NCBI RefSeq assembly: GCF_900177715.1
Contig: NZ_FXWG01000002.1
Span: 682,001-746,000, forward strand
Length of the DNA stretch: 64,000 nucleotides
Direction: 5' to 3'
Source of the DNA: Altererythrobacter xiamenensis
GTDB lineage: Bacteria > Pseudomonadota > Alphaproteobacteria > Sphingomonadales > Sphingomonadaceae
Positions 1 through 8,130 of the stretch are shown here, piece after piece (positions within the stretch are counted from its first letter, which is position 1; every line of letters starts with the position of its first letter). The translations under genes and the position numbers were made by a program. The notes beneath the pieces were generated by a model, which saw nothing but the letters and a program-made list of their open reading frames with translations, was not told the origin of the DNA and made no database searches.

Positions 1-836
1 TGGCGCGAACAGCTCGGGCAGGAAACGACGCGAACGCCGCGGGTGCGCAGGCCGAGCGACTTGAGGATCTCGTAGCCGACCTTCACTTCCTGCTCAGGCT
101 CTGCCGAGAGCGAGACGCGGATCGTGTCGCCGATCCCCGCCCACAGCAGCGAACCGATGCCGATTGAACTCTTCACAGTGCCGCCGATAAGCCCGCCAGC
201 CTCGGTAATGCCGAGATGGAGCGGGCAATCGACCGCGTCGGCAAGCCCGTGATAGGCTGCGACAGCGAGGAAGACGTCGGACGCCTTCACCGCGACCTTG
301 TAGTCGTGGAAATCGTGATCCTGCAGCAGCTTGATATGATCGAGCGCGCTTTCGATCAGCGCTTCGGGGCAAGGCTCGCCGTATTTTTCGAGCAGGTCTT
401 TCTCGAGGCTGCCAGCGTTCACGCCGATACGGATCGCGCAGCCATTCGCCTTCGCGGCGCGGACCACCTCGGCGACGCGCTGGTCACTTCCGATATTGCC
501 GGGATTGATGCGCAGACAGGCCGCGCCGGCATCGGCAGCTTCGAGAGCGCGCTTGTAGTGGAAATGGATATCGGCGACGATCGGTACGCGCGCCGCCCTG
601 GTGATCTTGGCGAAGGCGGCGCTTGCCTCGACCGTGGGGACCGAGACGCGAATGATGTCCGCCCCTGCATCCTCGCAGCGGCGAATCTGATCGATGGTGG
701 CGACCGCATCCTCGGTCGGCGTATTGGTCATGGTCTGCACGGTAATCGGCGCATCGCCGCCCACCGGGACATCGCCGACCATGATCTGGCGGCTCTTGCG
801 ACGTTCGATGTCGCGCCAAGGTCTGACTGAAGACAT
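1..836 (-). CDS. ispG: 4-hydroxy-3-methylbut-2-enyl diphosphate synthase, partial (C-terminus off the window)
   Basis: This is the MEP-pathway enzyme that reductively converts methylerythritol cyclodiphosphate to HMBPP with a [4Fe-4S] cluster, upstream of quinone, carotenoid and undecaprenol synthesis. It is read on the minus strand from the ATG at 834-836. About 278 codons are inside the window and the C-terminus is cut off. The N-terminus carries the family hallmark [10 protein letters not shown], followed by TIM-barrel segments with VADIHFHY and RINPGNIG. The first cluster-binding pair, CPSC, appears at the very edge (about 10-25); the third Cys and the catalytic Glu lie outside. The identification is firm. 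The gene is divergent from the transporter at 907. Confidence 0.93.
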   Translation of the reverse strand, partial: MSSVRPWRDIERRKSRQIMVGDVPVGGDAPITVQTMTNTPTEDAVATIDQIRRCEDAGADIIRVSVPTVEASAAFAKITRAARVPIVADIHFHYKRALEAADAGAACLRINPGNIGSDQRVAEVVRAAKANGCAIRIGVNAGSLEKDLLEKYGEPCPEALIESALDHIKLLQDHDFHDYKVAVKASDVFLAVAAYHGLADAVDCPLHLGITEAGGLIGGTVKSSIGIGSLLWAGIGDTIRVSLSAEPEQEVKVGYEILKSLGLRTRGVRVVSCPSCSR

Positions 837-906
837 GGCCGTCCATATAGTCGTGCCTGTGTGAAGGGGCAATGACAGGCCGCATGCTTTGCGGCATGAG
901 AGCGAA

Positions 907-1932
907 ATGGACGACGACCTCGAAGAACAGCAGGTGGACCAGCCGGGCGATTGCATAGACGGCACGCCGATGATTTTCGGGCGTGTGCTCGATGGCAAGG
1001 GCGCCGGACGGCCGATCGATTGGGATCACGTGCGCGAATGGCAGCCGACCAAAGAGGGCGAGGTGCTTTGGGTCCACCTGTGCCGCAACCAGCCCGGCGT
1101 CGAGGAATGGCTTGAGAAGCTCGAGATACCGGAACCCACGCGCGAACTGTTGGTCAGCGATCGCACACGGCCGCGCGCCTTTCGCGAAGGCAATACCTTG
1201 GTCGCCACGCTGAGGGGGATCAACTTCAACCCCGGTGCCGAACCGGAAGACATGCTCTCGATGCAGCTTTGGTGCGATGGCAAGCGGCTGGTCACGCTGC
1301 GCCGTATGCCGCTCCAGACGCCGCGTCACGTTCTCAAGATGATCGACCGTCGCGAAGCTGGCCCGAACGATTGCGGCGCGATCATAACAGAACTCACCGA
1401 GGCGATGATCACGCGGATGAACCGCTCGATTGTCGACATGAACGAACATATCGATACGCTGGAAGATCGCGATGCGGACGACGATGCGGAAGAGGCTCTC
1501 GAACGGATCGCCACCATCAGGCGCAATTGCCTTGGATTGAAGAGGCACATGGGGCCGATGCACGAGGCATTGGAGGCGATCAGCCGCTACGCGCCCGGCT
1601 GGTTCGAAGATCACGACCGGCGCGAGATCGCGGAATCGATCGACCGGCTGCGGCGCTATCTCGAAGATCTCGACATCAGCAAGGAAAGCGCGGTTGTCCT
1701 GATGGACGACATCCGGGGCAGGGCGATCGCCCGCAATGAACGCACCAACTACCTGCTTACGATTGTCGCCGCGATCTTCCTGCCGCTGGGCTTCCTGACA
1801 GGTCTGCTCGGCATCAATGTCGGCGGCGTTCCGGGCATGGACAATCCGCAAGCCTTCTGGATCGTGGTCGTGCTGTGCTGCGCGATCCTGTTCGCACTGG
1901 TCGCGCTGTTCTGGCGCTGGAAGTGGTTCTAA
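907..1932 (+). CDS. CorA-family divalent cation transporter, ZntB-like
   Basis: A 341-aa member of the CorA/ZntB superfamily of pentameric inner-membrane metal channels. The long N-terminal cytoplasmic part is acidic and rich in helices. Two C-terminal membrane helices follow (about residues 275-300 and 315-338), and the loop signature is GINVGGVPG rather than the CorA Gly-Met-Asn, which is typical of the ZntB branch (Zn2+ or proton-coupled cation transport). The ATG at 907 is preferred because GAGAG lies 4 bases upstream; a TTG at 889 would add six residues. It ends 4 bp from the convergent nrsF gene. The substrate (zinc or magnesium) cannot be settled from sequence. Confidence 0.82.
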   Translation: MDDDLEEQQVDQPGDCIDGTPMIFGRVLDGKGAGRPIDWDHVREWQPTKEGEVLWVHLCRNQPGVEEWLEKLEIPEPTRELLVSDRTRPRAFREGNTLVATLRGINFNPGAEPEDMLSMQLWCDGKRLVTLRRMPLQTPRHVLKMIDRREAGPNDCGAIITELTEAMITRMNRSIVDMNEHIDTLEDRDADDDAEEALERIATIRRNCLGLKRHMGPMHEALEAISRYAPGWFEDHDRREIAESIDRLRRYLEDLDISKESAVVLMDDIRGRAIARNERTNYLLTIVAAIFLPLGFLTGLLGINVGGVPGMDNPQAFWIVVVLCCAILFALVALFWRWKWF

Positions 1933-1936
1933 TCGC

Positions 1937-2584
1937 CTACCAGCGGATCAGGTGCGGCACGATCAGTCGCCCTGCGATCGCTGCAGCGGCGACCGGTACG
2001 ACATGCCAGATGCCGAGATGCGTCACGGTGTCGAGCGGGCACGACAGACCGTAAGCGACCGCCCCCAGCGCCCCTGCGGCGAGCCCGGTATACCAGCCCG
2101 CCAGTGCGGCTGAAACGGGCGCTCCCCGACGCAGCCATATGACCAGCGCAGCCCCGGCCAAAAGCGACGAAGCCATCGCGCTCGTCACGCAGTGAAAGGC
2201 ATAGGGATCGACCAGGCTGGCGCTTTCGTCTGCGTGGGGCAGGACACTCACCAGTGCCGCGACGGGCAATACGCCGGTCATGGCGGACGCCCATTTCGGC
2301 GATTCATTACGCCCGCCGACCCGTGGGCTCGACATGGCGATCACCGCGACCGCGCTGGCAATGCCGAGTACCAGCAGGAGGCCGTTCGCCACCCAGAAGA
2401 AAGGCGCGGCTTCACCGGCGAGGATTCCGCGCCACAACCCTTCGACGAACTCGACCGCGAGCACGGTCACAAGGGCGGCAAGGCCGACCATAAGGGCACC
2501 ACGCATGGGGTTGAAGGGCCGCACGGGGGCGAGCTCCTCCGTCATCTGCGCGATCATTGCTTCCCGATTGGTGTTCATTGTCAT
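1937..2584 (-). CDS. nrsF: NrsF-family anti-sigma factor (DUF1109), six-helix membrane protein
   Basis: A 215-aa integral membrane protein of the DUF1109/NrsF family, the negative regulator of SigF-type ECF sigma factors. A short cytoplasmic N-terminus (about 25 residues) precedes six hydrophobic segments. Two cysteines stand out, C132 (AFHCVTS) and C182 (LSCPLDT). In Caulobacter NrsF a pair of cysteines at nearly the same positions is needed for relief of sigma-factor inhibition. The gene overlaps the sigma factor stop by 4 bp (ATGA at 2581-2584), so translational coupling of sigma and anti-sigma is likely. A start at 2578 is also possible. The context indicates control of the bufferin locus. 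Confidence 0.9.
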   Translation of the reverse strand: MTMNTNREAMIAQMTEELAPVRPFNPMRGALMVGLAALVTVLAVEFVEGLWRGILAGEAAPFFWVANGLLLVLGIASAVAVIAMSSPRVGGRNESPKWASAMTGVLPVAALVSVLPHADESASLVDPYAFHCVTSAMASSLLAGAALVIWLRRGAPVSAALAGWYTGLAAGALGAVAYGLSCPLDTVTHLGIWHVVPVAAAAIAGRLIVPHLIRW

Positions 2585-3111
2585 TCTGCTTTCTCGATGA
2601 GCGCGGACAGCTTCTTCAGCCCGCGATGAATGTTCACTTTGACGAGGCTTTCGCTCTGGCCTGTGCGCTCGGATGCTTCGCGGATCGAGTGGCCTTCGAT
2701 CTTGACCAGTTCGATGACCTCGGCCTGCTTTTCCGGCAGGTGGATGAAAAGGCGTTCGAGGCTGACGCGCGCTTCGACCACGTCCTCCTCGCTGTCCTCG
2801 ATTGCGTCACTGTCTTCGAGGAGATCGGCCTCGTGCTTGTAGACCTTGCGCAGGTGATCAACCCAGCGATAGCGCGCGATGGCGGCCAGCCATGGGAGGA
2901 AGGGGCGCGAAGGATCGTAACTGCTGCGCTTGTTGTGCAGCGCGAGCAGAACGTCCTGCACGAGATCGTCGAGATGGTGCGGCGGCACGCGCCGACGGAA
3001 ATAGCGCTCGAGCCACATGCCCGCTTCGGACAGCAGCACATTATAGGCGGGTTTATCGCCTTTCTGCGCTGCTGCCATCAGGCGGGCGAGGGTGGCTTCT
3101 TCGGCAATCAT
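2581..3111 (-). CDS. sigF: ECF sigma factor, SigF-type
   Basis: A 176-aa extracytoplasmic-function sigma factor. Region 2 contains LDDLVQDVLLALH and the promoter-melting segment around RYRWVDHLRK. Region 4 holds the helix-turn-helix IREASERTGQSESLVKVNI. The start at 3111 (MIAEEATLA) overlaps the doxX stop by 4 bp; a longer reading to 3213 would run antiparallel through doxX coding and is rejected. The partner anti-sigma NrsF is immediately downstream. In Caulobacter the SigF-NrsF pair responds to copper and oxidative stress and controls bufferin operons. Here it lies inside such an operon, and a SigF-type promoter precedes bufA1, so autoregulation is likely. Confidence 0.9.
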   Translation of the reverse strand: MIAEEATLARLMAAAQKGDKPAYNVLLSEAGMWLERYFRRRVPPHHLDDLVQDVLLALHNKRSSYDPSRPFLPWLAAIARYRWVDHLRKVYKHEADLLEDSDAIEDSEEDVVEARVSLERLFIHLPEKQAEVIELVKIEGHSIREASERTGQSESLVKVNIHRGLKKLSALIEKAE

Positions 3112-3572
3112 CTGCCGCGCGCCCGGTCGATGAGGGCATCTGCTGAGACCATGCCGCCGCCGCGCGCGATCAGCATGGCTGCCAGCGCGACCCAGATGAT
3201 GTGCACGCTCCACCAGGCCTCGGGATAGACGAAGACCTGGATCACCAGCGTCATGATGAGCAGCGAAAGCGCGGCGAAACGCGTCGCGAGGCCCACCACC
3301 AGCAGGACGGGGAAGAAGAACTCGGTATAGGCCGCCATGGGTGCTGCAAGATCGGCGGGCAGGGGCACGCCGGAATATTCGCTCTCGAACAGGAAATAGG
3401 TCGTGTCGGACAGCGTGAACCAGCTGCCTTCCTCGACCTTCGTCGTGTACGAGCGCCAGAATATCCCGGCGAGCGCCACGCGGGTGACGAGCAGCGCGAG
3501 GCTTTCGAACACGGGGCCCGAAAGCCAGTCCGTCAGCCGGTCATAGTGCGAAATCACGCTGCTCATAGTCAC
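3108..3572 (-). CDS. DoxX-family membrane protein of the bufferin operon
   Basis: A 154-aa protein with four predicted membrane helices and the DoxX-type layout (LVTRVALAGIFWRS early, FFPVLLVVGLATRFAALSL in the middle, then a helix with WWSVHIIWVALAAML). DoxX proteins recur in bufferin operons (sometimes called BufD); their biochemical role is unsettled, with redox or quinone-linked functions proposed for the wider family. It lies 25 bp downstream of bufA1 and overlaps sigF by 4 bp. The start could be 3572 (MTMSS) or 3566 (MSSVI). The DoxX identity is firm; the function is inferred from context. Confidence 0.85.
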   Translation of the reverse strand: MTMSSVISHYDRLTDWLSGPVFESLALLVTRVALAGIFWRSYTTKVEEGSWFTLSDTTYFLFESEYSGVPLPADLAAPMAAYTEFFFPVLLVVGLATRFAALSLLIMTLVIQVFVYPEAWWSVHIIWVALAAMLIARGGGMVSADALIDRARGR

Positions 3573-3597
3573 CTCATGCCATGTTTGCGTGCAGCGA

Positions 3598-3882
3598 TCA
3601 GCGCTTGATCGGCTTTAGCGAACCATTGCCCTTGGGCGTCTTGATATCCTCGCAGGTGCCTTTCTTGACGAGCTTCCAGGCGTTGCCCTGGTAATCGCGC
3701 GTCGAGGTGCCGGCGCAACTGGTGCCGGGACCGGCGGCGCAATCGTTCTTGCCCGCCTTGGCGACGCCATAGCATTTTTCCATGGGCGTCTTCTGGGCGG
3801 CTGCGGGGGTGGTTGCGAGGCCGGCCGCAATACCTGCGGTGAGGGTCAGGCCGGCAAGGTTGGCAATCGAGCGTGCGTTCAT
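3598..3882 (-). CDS. bufA1: BufA1-type bufferin precursor (DUF2282), periplasmic copper-buffering RiPP
   Basis: A 94-aa precursor with a Sec-type signal peptide (about residues 1-30, ending TTPAAAQ) followed by the DUF2282 core: [17 protein letters not shown], then [15 protein letters not shown] and a C-terminal GTC segment. The four core cysteines (KCYG, NDC, TSC, GTC) match the BufA1 family. In that family the MNIO enzyme BufB with BufC converts Cys to thiooxazole-like heterocycles that bind copper. It is the first gene of the minus-strand arm (bufA1-doxX-sigF-nrsF) and faces away from bufA2-bufB-bufC, so it probably depends on the BufBC encoded across the divergent promoter. Confidence 0.9.
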   Translation of the reverse strand: MNARSIANLAGLTLTAGIAAGLATTPAAAQKTPMEKCYGVAKAGKNDCAAGPGTSCAGTSTRDYQGNAWKLVKKGTCEDIKTPKGNGSLKPIKR

Positions 3883-3960
3883 GGGTTCTCTCCAGATTGG
3901 GGGTAGCTCGGGATGATTGGATCATTGCGGGTCCCGACCGAGGCCGGAACTGCTCACTGG

Positions 3961-3985
3961 TTCGGCGAGGGCTTCGATCGGTTAC
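3961..3985 (-). promoter_or_regulatory. SigF-type promoter for bufA1-doxX-sigF-nrsF
   Basis: Read on the minus strand this is GTAACC (3985-3980), a 15-base spacer, then CGAA (3964-3961). It is close to the GTAACC-N16-CGAA motif reported for Caulobacter SigF. It sits about 80 bp upstream of the bufA1 start and mirrors the plus-strand copy 35 bp away. The spacer is one base short of that consensus. Confidence 0.6.
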
Positions 3986-4019
3986 AGCACCGATCAGTTT
4001 TTTGATTTCCAGTTGAAGT

Positions 4020-4045
4020 GTAACCGTAAGCTGCGCGGCGGCGAA
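4020..4045 (+). promoter_or_regulatory. SigF-type promoter for bufA2-bufB-bufC
   Basis: GTAACC at 4020-4025, exactly 16 bases, then CGAA at 4042-4045. This is a perfect match to the known SigF motif GTAACC-N16-CGAA. The -10 element lies 44 bp upstream of the bufA2 ATG. The extended -35 (TGTAACCG) is shared with the divergent minus-strand promoter, which supports one sigma factor driving both arms. Confidence 0.75.
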
Positions 4046-4089
4046 TACCTCCATGCCCCCCGGGCAAACCGTTCCATTTGGAGGACTGC

Positions 4090-4371
4090 ATGAATACCCA
4101 GAAAACCACTTTCGCAGCGCTTGCCGGCGCGATGGCACTGTCTTCGGTCGCCGCATTCGCAGCCGAGCCGCCCGCAGGCAGCAAGGGCCGCGCGATCAAT
4201 GGCGAAGACACCGTCCATTGCTACGGCGTGCACAGTTGCAAGGGGCAGTCGGACTGCTCGACCAGCGAACACGCCTGCAAGGGCCAGAACGAGTGCAAGG
4301 GTCATGGCTTCAAGGCCATGAAGGCCGGTGAATGCCTTACCGCAGGCGGCACGATCGGCGATCTCGGCTAA
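4090..4371 (+). CDS. bufA2: BufA2-type bufferin precursor, cysteine-rich periplasmic metallophore
   Basis: A 93-aa precursor with a signal peptide (about residues 1-25, cleavage near AAFAAEP) and a core containing VHCYGVHSCKGQSDC, EHACKGQNECKGHGF and a final GEC. The six core cysteines, mostly in CKGQ/CKG repeats, are characteristic of BufA2 bufferins and differ from the four-Cys BufA1 encoded on the other arm. The ATG at 4090 follows GGAGGA (4080-4085). It is the first gene of the plus-strand arm and is followed 89 bp later by bufB. The expected role is copper sequestration in the periplasm after Cys modification by BufBC; the modified residues cannot be read from sequence. Confidence 0.88.
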   Translation: MNTQKTTFAALAGAMALSSVAAFAAEPPAGSKGRAINGEDTVHCYGVHSCKGQSDCSTSEHACKGQNECKGHGFKAMKAGECLTAGGTIGDLG

Positions 4372-4460
4372 AGCCGGGATACTGTGGTGACCCAGCGCGC
4401 GTTTCCCCAACGTCTCTGACCCCCCGCGCCGGGTCATCCTTTGCTCGTCAGGACCCTATT

Positions 4461-5312
4461 ATGGATGAAATCGTTCCATTCGGCGGCTTCGGCCTCGGCC
4501 TAAGGCGGACGCATTATGCCGATTTCCTCGAAAGCGAGGTGCCGGTCGATTTCGTCGAGGTCATCAGCGAGAATTACATGGTCGATGGGGGAAGGGCGCT
4601 GCGCATCCTCGACGAGGTGCGCGAGAAGCATCCGGTCATCCTCCACGGCGTGTCGATGTCGATCGGGTCGGCGCATGGGCTCGACACCGAATATCTCGAC
4701 AGGCTGAAGAAGTTGGAGCGCCGCATCGATCCGCTTTGGATTTCGGACCATCTGTGCTGGACTCGGACGAGCGCGCACAACAGCCACGACCTGCTACCGC
4801 TGCCGCTCACCGGCGAGGCGCTGGATGTCGTGTGCGGGAATATCGAGCGCGCGCAGGATCACCTCGGGCGCGCCATGCTGTTCGAAAATCCGTCGAGCTA
4901 TCTGACCTTCCCGCAGGACGAGATGGCCGAGTGGGAGTTTCTGACCGAAATGACGCGGCGGACCGGCTGCTATCTGCTGCTCGACGTCAACAACATCCAT
5001 GTCAGCGCGCAAAACCACGGTTTCAGCGCCCGCGACTATCTCGCCGGCCTGCCGCTTGATCGCGTGCGCCAGATCCACCTCGCCGGGCACACGCCTGCCG
5101 AAGGCGCGGACGGGATCACCATCGACACGCATGACCGCGAAGTGTGCGATGCAGTCTGGGCGCTCTATGCCGAGGCGATGGCGCGGCTTACGCAGCCGGT
5201 AGCGACCATGATCGAGCGCGACGATAAAATCCCGCCGCTTCCCGAATTGCTCGGCGAACTCGACCGAGCGCGCGCATTTGCGGCGCGCCGAACAGAGGCG
5301 GTCCTCGCATGA
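4461..5312 (+). CDS. bufB: BufB, multinuclear non-heme iron oxygenase (MNIO, DUF692)
   Basis: A 283-aa DUF692/MNIO enzyme with a TIM-barrel fold that binds two or three iron atoms and oxidatively modifies cysteines of bufferin precursors. Metal-ligand motifs expected of the family are visible: LHGVSMSIGS, WISDHLCW, FENPSSYL (Glu), LLLDVNNIHVSA (Asp-Asn-His) and QIHLAGH. The ATG at 4461 opens the protein at MDEIVPFGG. Its stop overlaps the bufC start by 4 bp (ATGA at 5309-5312), consistent with obligate BufBC pairing. Only one BufB/BufC pair is present for two different precursors. Confidence 0.93.
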   Translation: MDEIVPFGGFGLGLRRTHYADFLESEVPVDFVEVISENYMVDGGRALRILDEVREKHPVILHGVSMSIGSAHGLDTEYLDRLKKLERRIDPLWISDHLCWTRTSAHNSHDLLPLPLTGEALDVVCGNIERAQDHLGRAMLFENPSSYLTFPQDEMAEWEFLTEMTRRTGCYLLLDVNNIHVSAQNHGFSARDYLAGLPLDRVRQIHLAGHTPAEGADGITIDTHDREVCDAVWALYAEAMARLTQPVATMIERDDKIPPLPELLGELDRARAFAARRTEAVLA

Positions 5313-6091
5313 CGCTCGCCGAGATGCAGGCCGCCTTCATGGCGCAGGTGCTCGATGACGAAGTGCAGGCTCCGGCAGACTGGGGCGAACGGCATGCACG
5401 AGGCATGGGCGTCTATCGCAACAATTACCGATCCTCGCTGGTGGAGGCCTTGCTCGAGACGTACCAGCGCACGGCGCGCTGGGTAGGCGAGGATGCCTTT
5501 CGCCGCGCCGCCGCGCATCACCTCATCGCCAATCCTCCGTCGAGCTGGACAATCGATGCTGCAGGGCGCGGCTTCGACCGGACCTGCGCTGAACTGTTCG
5601 CCAACGATCCCGAGGTGGAAGAACTGGCCTGGCTCGAATGGGCGATGTTCGACATGTTTTCCGCGCCCGACAGCGCTTCGCTCGATGCTGCAGGTTTTGC
5701 GAAGGCCACGGCCGGATTTGTCGAAGACGACTGGGGTGCGATGCGTCTCACTGTCCAGCCCGGATCGGTTGCGCGCGAATTGAACCACGACCTGAGCGCG
5801 ATCTGGAACGCTCCTGAAGGCAAAGGACAACACCGCGCGACCATCACGCTCGACCAAGCGGCAGGTTGCCTCGTCTGGCGCGAAGGCGAGCGCCCCACTT
5901 TCCTGATGGTCGACGCCGAGGAAGCGCGCGCCTTCCAGGCCATGGCAAGCGGCATGAGTTATGGCGAGTGCTGCATGATGCTCGCCGGACAAAAGCCGTC
6001 GCCCGAACAGGCACAGGATGCCGCGATGCGTGCCGGGGCAATGCTCGGGAGATGGCTAAACGAAGGGTTGGTTGCCGCTTTGCGCGCTTGA
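5309..6091 (+). CDS. bufC: BufC, DUF2063 partner protein of the MNIO enzyme
   Basis: A 260-aa protein whose N-terminal half is the DUF2063/HvfC-BufC domain (MGVYRNNYRSSLVEALLETY, then the WVGEDAFRRAA segment). In studied MNIO systems this partner binds the precursor and presents it to BufB. The C-terminal half is a less conserved winged-helix-like region. It is translationally coupled to bufB by an ATGA overlap. The downstream esterase starts 52 bp later and may be read through, but nothing links it functionally. Confidence 0.9.
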   Translation: MTLAEMQAAFMAQVLDDEVQAPADWGERHARGMGVYRNNYRSSLVEALLETYQRTARWVGEDAFRRAAAHHLIANPPSSWTIDAAGRGFDRTCAELFANDPEVEELAWLEWAMFDMFSAPDSASLDAAGFAKATAGFVEDDWGAMRLTVQPGSVARELNHDLSAIWNAPEGKGQHRATITLDQAAGCLVWREGERPTFLMVDAEEARAFQAMASGMSYGECCMMLAGQKPSPEQAQDAAMRAGAMLGRWLNEGLVAALRA

Positions 6092-6143
6092 CACGTGTCG
6101 CCCCACGTCGGACGTTCCCGTCGATTGGGAGAAGGATGCCGCG

Positions 6144-7076
6144 ATGACGAGCGAGAATAACAATATCCATGTCCGGCGGGTCAAACCGAGCCTGCCGATG
6201 CGCCTCGGATCATGGCTCGTCACGAAACAGCCCAAGGTATTTCCCGAGGATGGCCCCGGCGTGCGCGCCGCGATGGAAAGCCGCGACCCGCCTCAAGACG
6301 CGCCTTTACCGGAAAGCATCGCCAAGAAACTGCGGGTCGAACGCTCTACCGCGAATGGCCATGACTGCGTGACGCTCCATCCCAAGACCGGGCCGGGCGC
6401 GCAGCATATCATCTATTTCCACGGCGGCGGGTTCGTCATCCCGATGATGGAACCGCATTGGCCGCTCGTCGCCAAGCTGGTCGAAACGACCGGGGCGAGC
6501 CTGACCGTTCCACTTTATCCCGTCGTGCCCGAGGCGAGCCATACCGAGGCGGATGCGCTCGCCGACACGATTTTCGAACGGCTTTCGGCCGAATGGAAGC
6601 CCGAAGACATTATCCTGTGCGGGGACAGCGCGGGCGGCCACATGGCGCTTTCGCTGGCGCTGCGGCTCGCGGCGAAAGACGGGCCGCAGGCGGGCAAGCT
6701 GGTGCTCTTCGCCCCATGGCTCGACCTGACGCTGGCCGATCCGGCGATCCGTGACGTGGAGCCCAATGATATCATGCTGCGGATCGACGCGCTGCGCGCA
6801 ATGGGCGAGATGTGGGCAGGTGACCGCGATCCGGCGAGCCCCGAATGCAGCCCTTTGCGCGCTGATGTGAAAGGCCTCCCGCCGACCGCGATCTTCCAGG
6901 GCCAGCATGATCTTTTCGTGATCGACGCGCGGACGTTTGCCGCGCGCCTTCGTGAGGCAGGCATTCCGGTGGAGCTTTACGAATACGGCGGCGCGCCGCA
7001 CGTCTATATGGCGCTCACCTTCACCGGCGAGGCGAAAGACACCTTCCGCCTGTTCGACCGCTTCATCAAGCGGTGA
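6144..7076 (+). CDS. alpha/beta hydrolase, hormone-sensitive-lipase-type esterase
   Basis: A 310-aa carboxylesterase of the HSL (family IV) type. The oxyanion-hole motif YFHGGGFVIP, the nucleophile elbow GDSAGGHMAL, and late Asp (HDLFVIDA region) and His (APHVYMAL) residues complete the triad. The ATG at 6144 is chosen because GAGAAGGA lies at 6129-6136; the longer open frame from 6072 overlaps the end of bufC. There is no signal peptide, so it is cytoplasmic. The natural substrate is unknown; short-chain acyl esters are usual for the family. Confidence 0.82.
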   Translation: MTSENNNIHVRRVKPSLPMRLGSWLVTKQPKVFPEDGPGVRAAMESRDPPQDAPLPESIAKKLRVERSTANGHDCVTLHPKTGPGAQHIIYFHGGGFVIPMMEPHWPLVAKLVETTGASLTVPLYPVVPEASHTEADALADTIFERLSAEWKPEDIILCGDSAGGHMALSLALRLAAKDGPQAGKLVLFAPWLDLTLADPAIRDVEPNDIMLRIDALRAMGEMWAGDRDPASPECSPLRADVKGLPPTAIFQGQHDLFVIDARTFAARLREAGIPVELYEYGGAPHVYMALTFTGEAKDTFRLFDRFIKR

Positions 7077-7083
7077 GCCTTGC

Positions 7084-8040
7084 TCAGGCGGAGAAAGTCT
7101 CGCCTGTCATCTGCTCGCTGAGTGCCCAGAGCCGGTCGGCATTGCCCTTGTCGACCGCATAGCTGCGCACGCCGCCCGAGGGGTTTTCGTCGTCGACTTC
7201 GGCGACATGGCAATCCTCGCAATAGATCCCGCCGCGCCCTTCAAGCTCGTCGGCGGTGGCGGCCCAGACCTGCGTTGCAGCGCCCTGAGGGATGGTCTTG
7301 AAGGTCATGCCACCCGAACCCGCATTCGACTCCATCCGCTTGCGCAGATTGGCGATGTCCTCTTCGCTCAAATGGCGCCCGAGGTTCGTCTGGATGCCGC
7401 CGGGGTGAACCGCATAGGCGTGCACGCCCTTGTCTGAAAAACGATCTTCCAGCCCGACGGAGAACAACACGTTGGCGGTTTTCGCCTGACCGTAGCTGTT
7501 CCACTTGTCATATTCGCGGTTATCGAAATTGGGATCGTCAAAGTGGACCTGATCGATATGATGGCCGCGGCTCGACAGATTGACGATGCGCTTGTCCTCG
7601 CCCTTTTCGATCAGCGGCATGAGGCCCTTGGTCAGCACGAAATGACCGAGATGGTTGGTGCCGAACTGGCGCTCGAAACCGTCCGCCGTCGTGTCCTGCG
7701 GGCAGGCCATGACGCCGGCATTGTTGAGCAGGATGTCGATCTTCTGGAAGCGCTCATTTGCGGTCTTGCCTGCAGCTCGCACGCTGTCGAGCGAGGCGAG
7801 ATCGACCAAGAAGGTCTCGATCGCGTTGTTGCCGGTCTCGCTCTTGATTTCGGCGGCTGCCTCGTCGAGCTTGGCCTGGTCACGCCCCGCGATCACGACA
7901 TGCGCGCCCTTGGCCGCCATCGCCCGTGCGCTCTCGCGTCCGAGGCCCGAATTGCCGCCGGTGATGAATACCGTCTTGCCGGTCAGGTCCTTGCCTTCGA
8001 GCACCTCGTCTGTCGTGCTCTCGAATCCGAAATCGCTCAT
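7084..8040 (-). CDS. SDR-family oxidoreductase, retinol-dehydrogenase-like
   Basis: A 318-aa classical short-chain dehydrogenase/reductase. It shows the Rossmann cofactor motif TGGNSGLG, the structural NNAG segment, the catalytic Ser (VNLSSRGHH) and YGQAKTAN (YxxxK). R/K residues after beta-2 (AGRDQ) are compatible with NADP(H). The length and the RGHH segment place it near the retinol-dehydrogenase/WW-oxidoreductase-like branch, but the substrate is unknown. It is convergent with the esterase, 7 bp apart. Confidence 0.82.
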   Translation of the reverse strand: MSDFGFESTTDEVLEGKDLTGKTVFITGGNSGLGRESARAMAAKGAHVVIAGRDQAKLDEAAAEIKSETGNNAIETFLVDLASLDSVRAAGKTANERFQKIDILLNNAGVMACPQDTTADGFERQFGTNHLGHFVLTKGLMPLIEKGEDKRIVNLSSRGHHIDQVHFDDPNFDNREYDKWNSYGQAKTANVLFSVGLEDRFSDKGVHAYAVHPGGIQTNLGRHLSEEDIANLRKRMESNAGSGGMTFKTIPQGAATQVWAATADELEGRGGIYCEDCHVAEVDDENPSGGVRSYAVDKGNADRLWALSEQMTGETFSA

Positions 8041-8069
8041 CAGGCTCTCCTCTTTCCCGCAAAATGAAA

Positions 8070-8096
8070 GGGCGCGATAGCATGACTACCGCGCCC
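8070..8096 (-). terminator. Rho-independent-type terminator downstream of the channel gene
   Basis: The inverted repeat GGGCGCGATAG / CTACCGCGCCC (one mismatch) encloses a 5-base loop. On the minus strand it is followed by TTTCATTTT. It lies between the stop of the gene at 8131 and the divergently placed start of the SDR gene. Confidence 0.55.
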
Positions 8097-8130
8097 CGTC
8101 ACATGGCCTTTATGGCCGGTCTTTATCGCG

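Noticed and set aside
484..1851. 455-aa minus-strand ORF
   Set aside because: Spans the ispG start region and runs antisense to the ZntB-like gene; both real genes have family motifs in their own frames.
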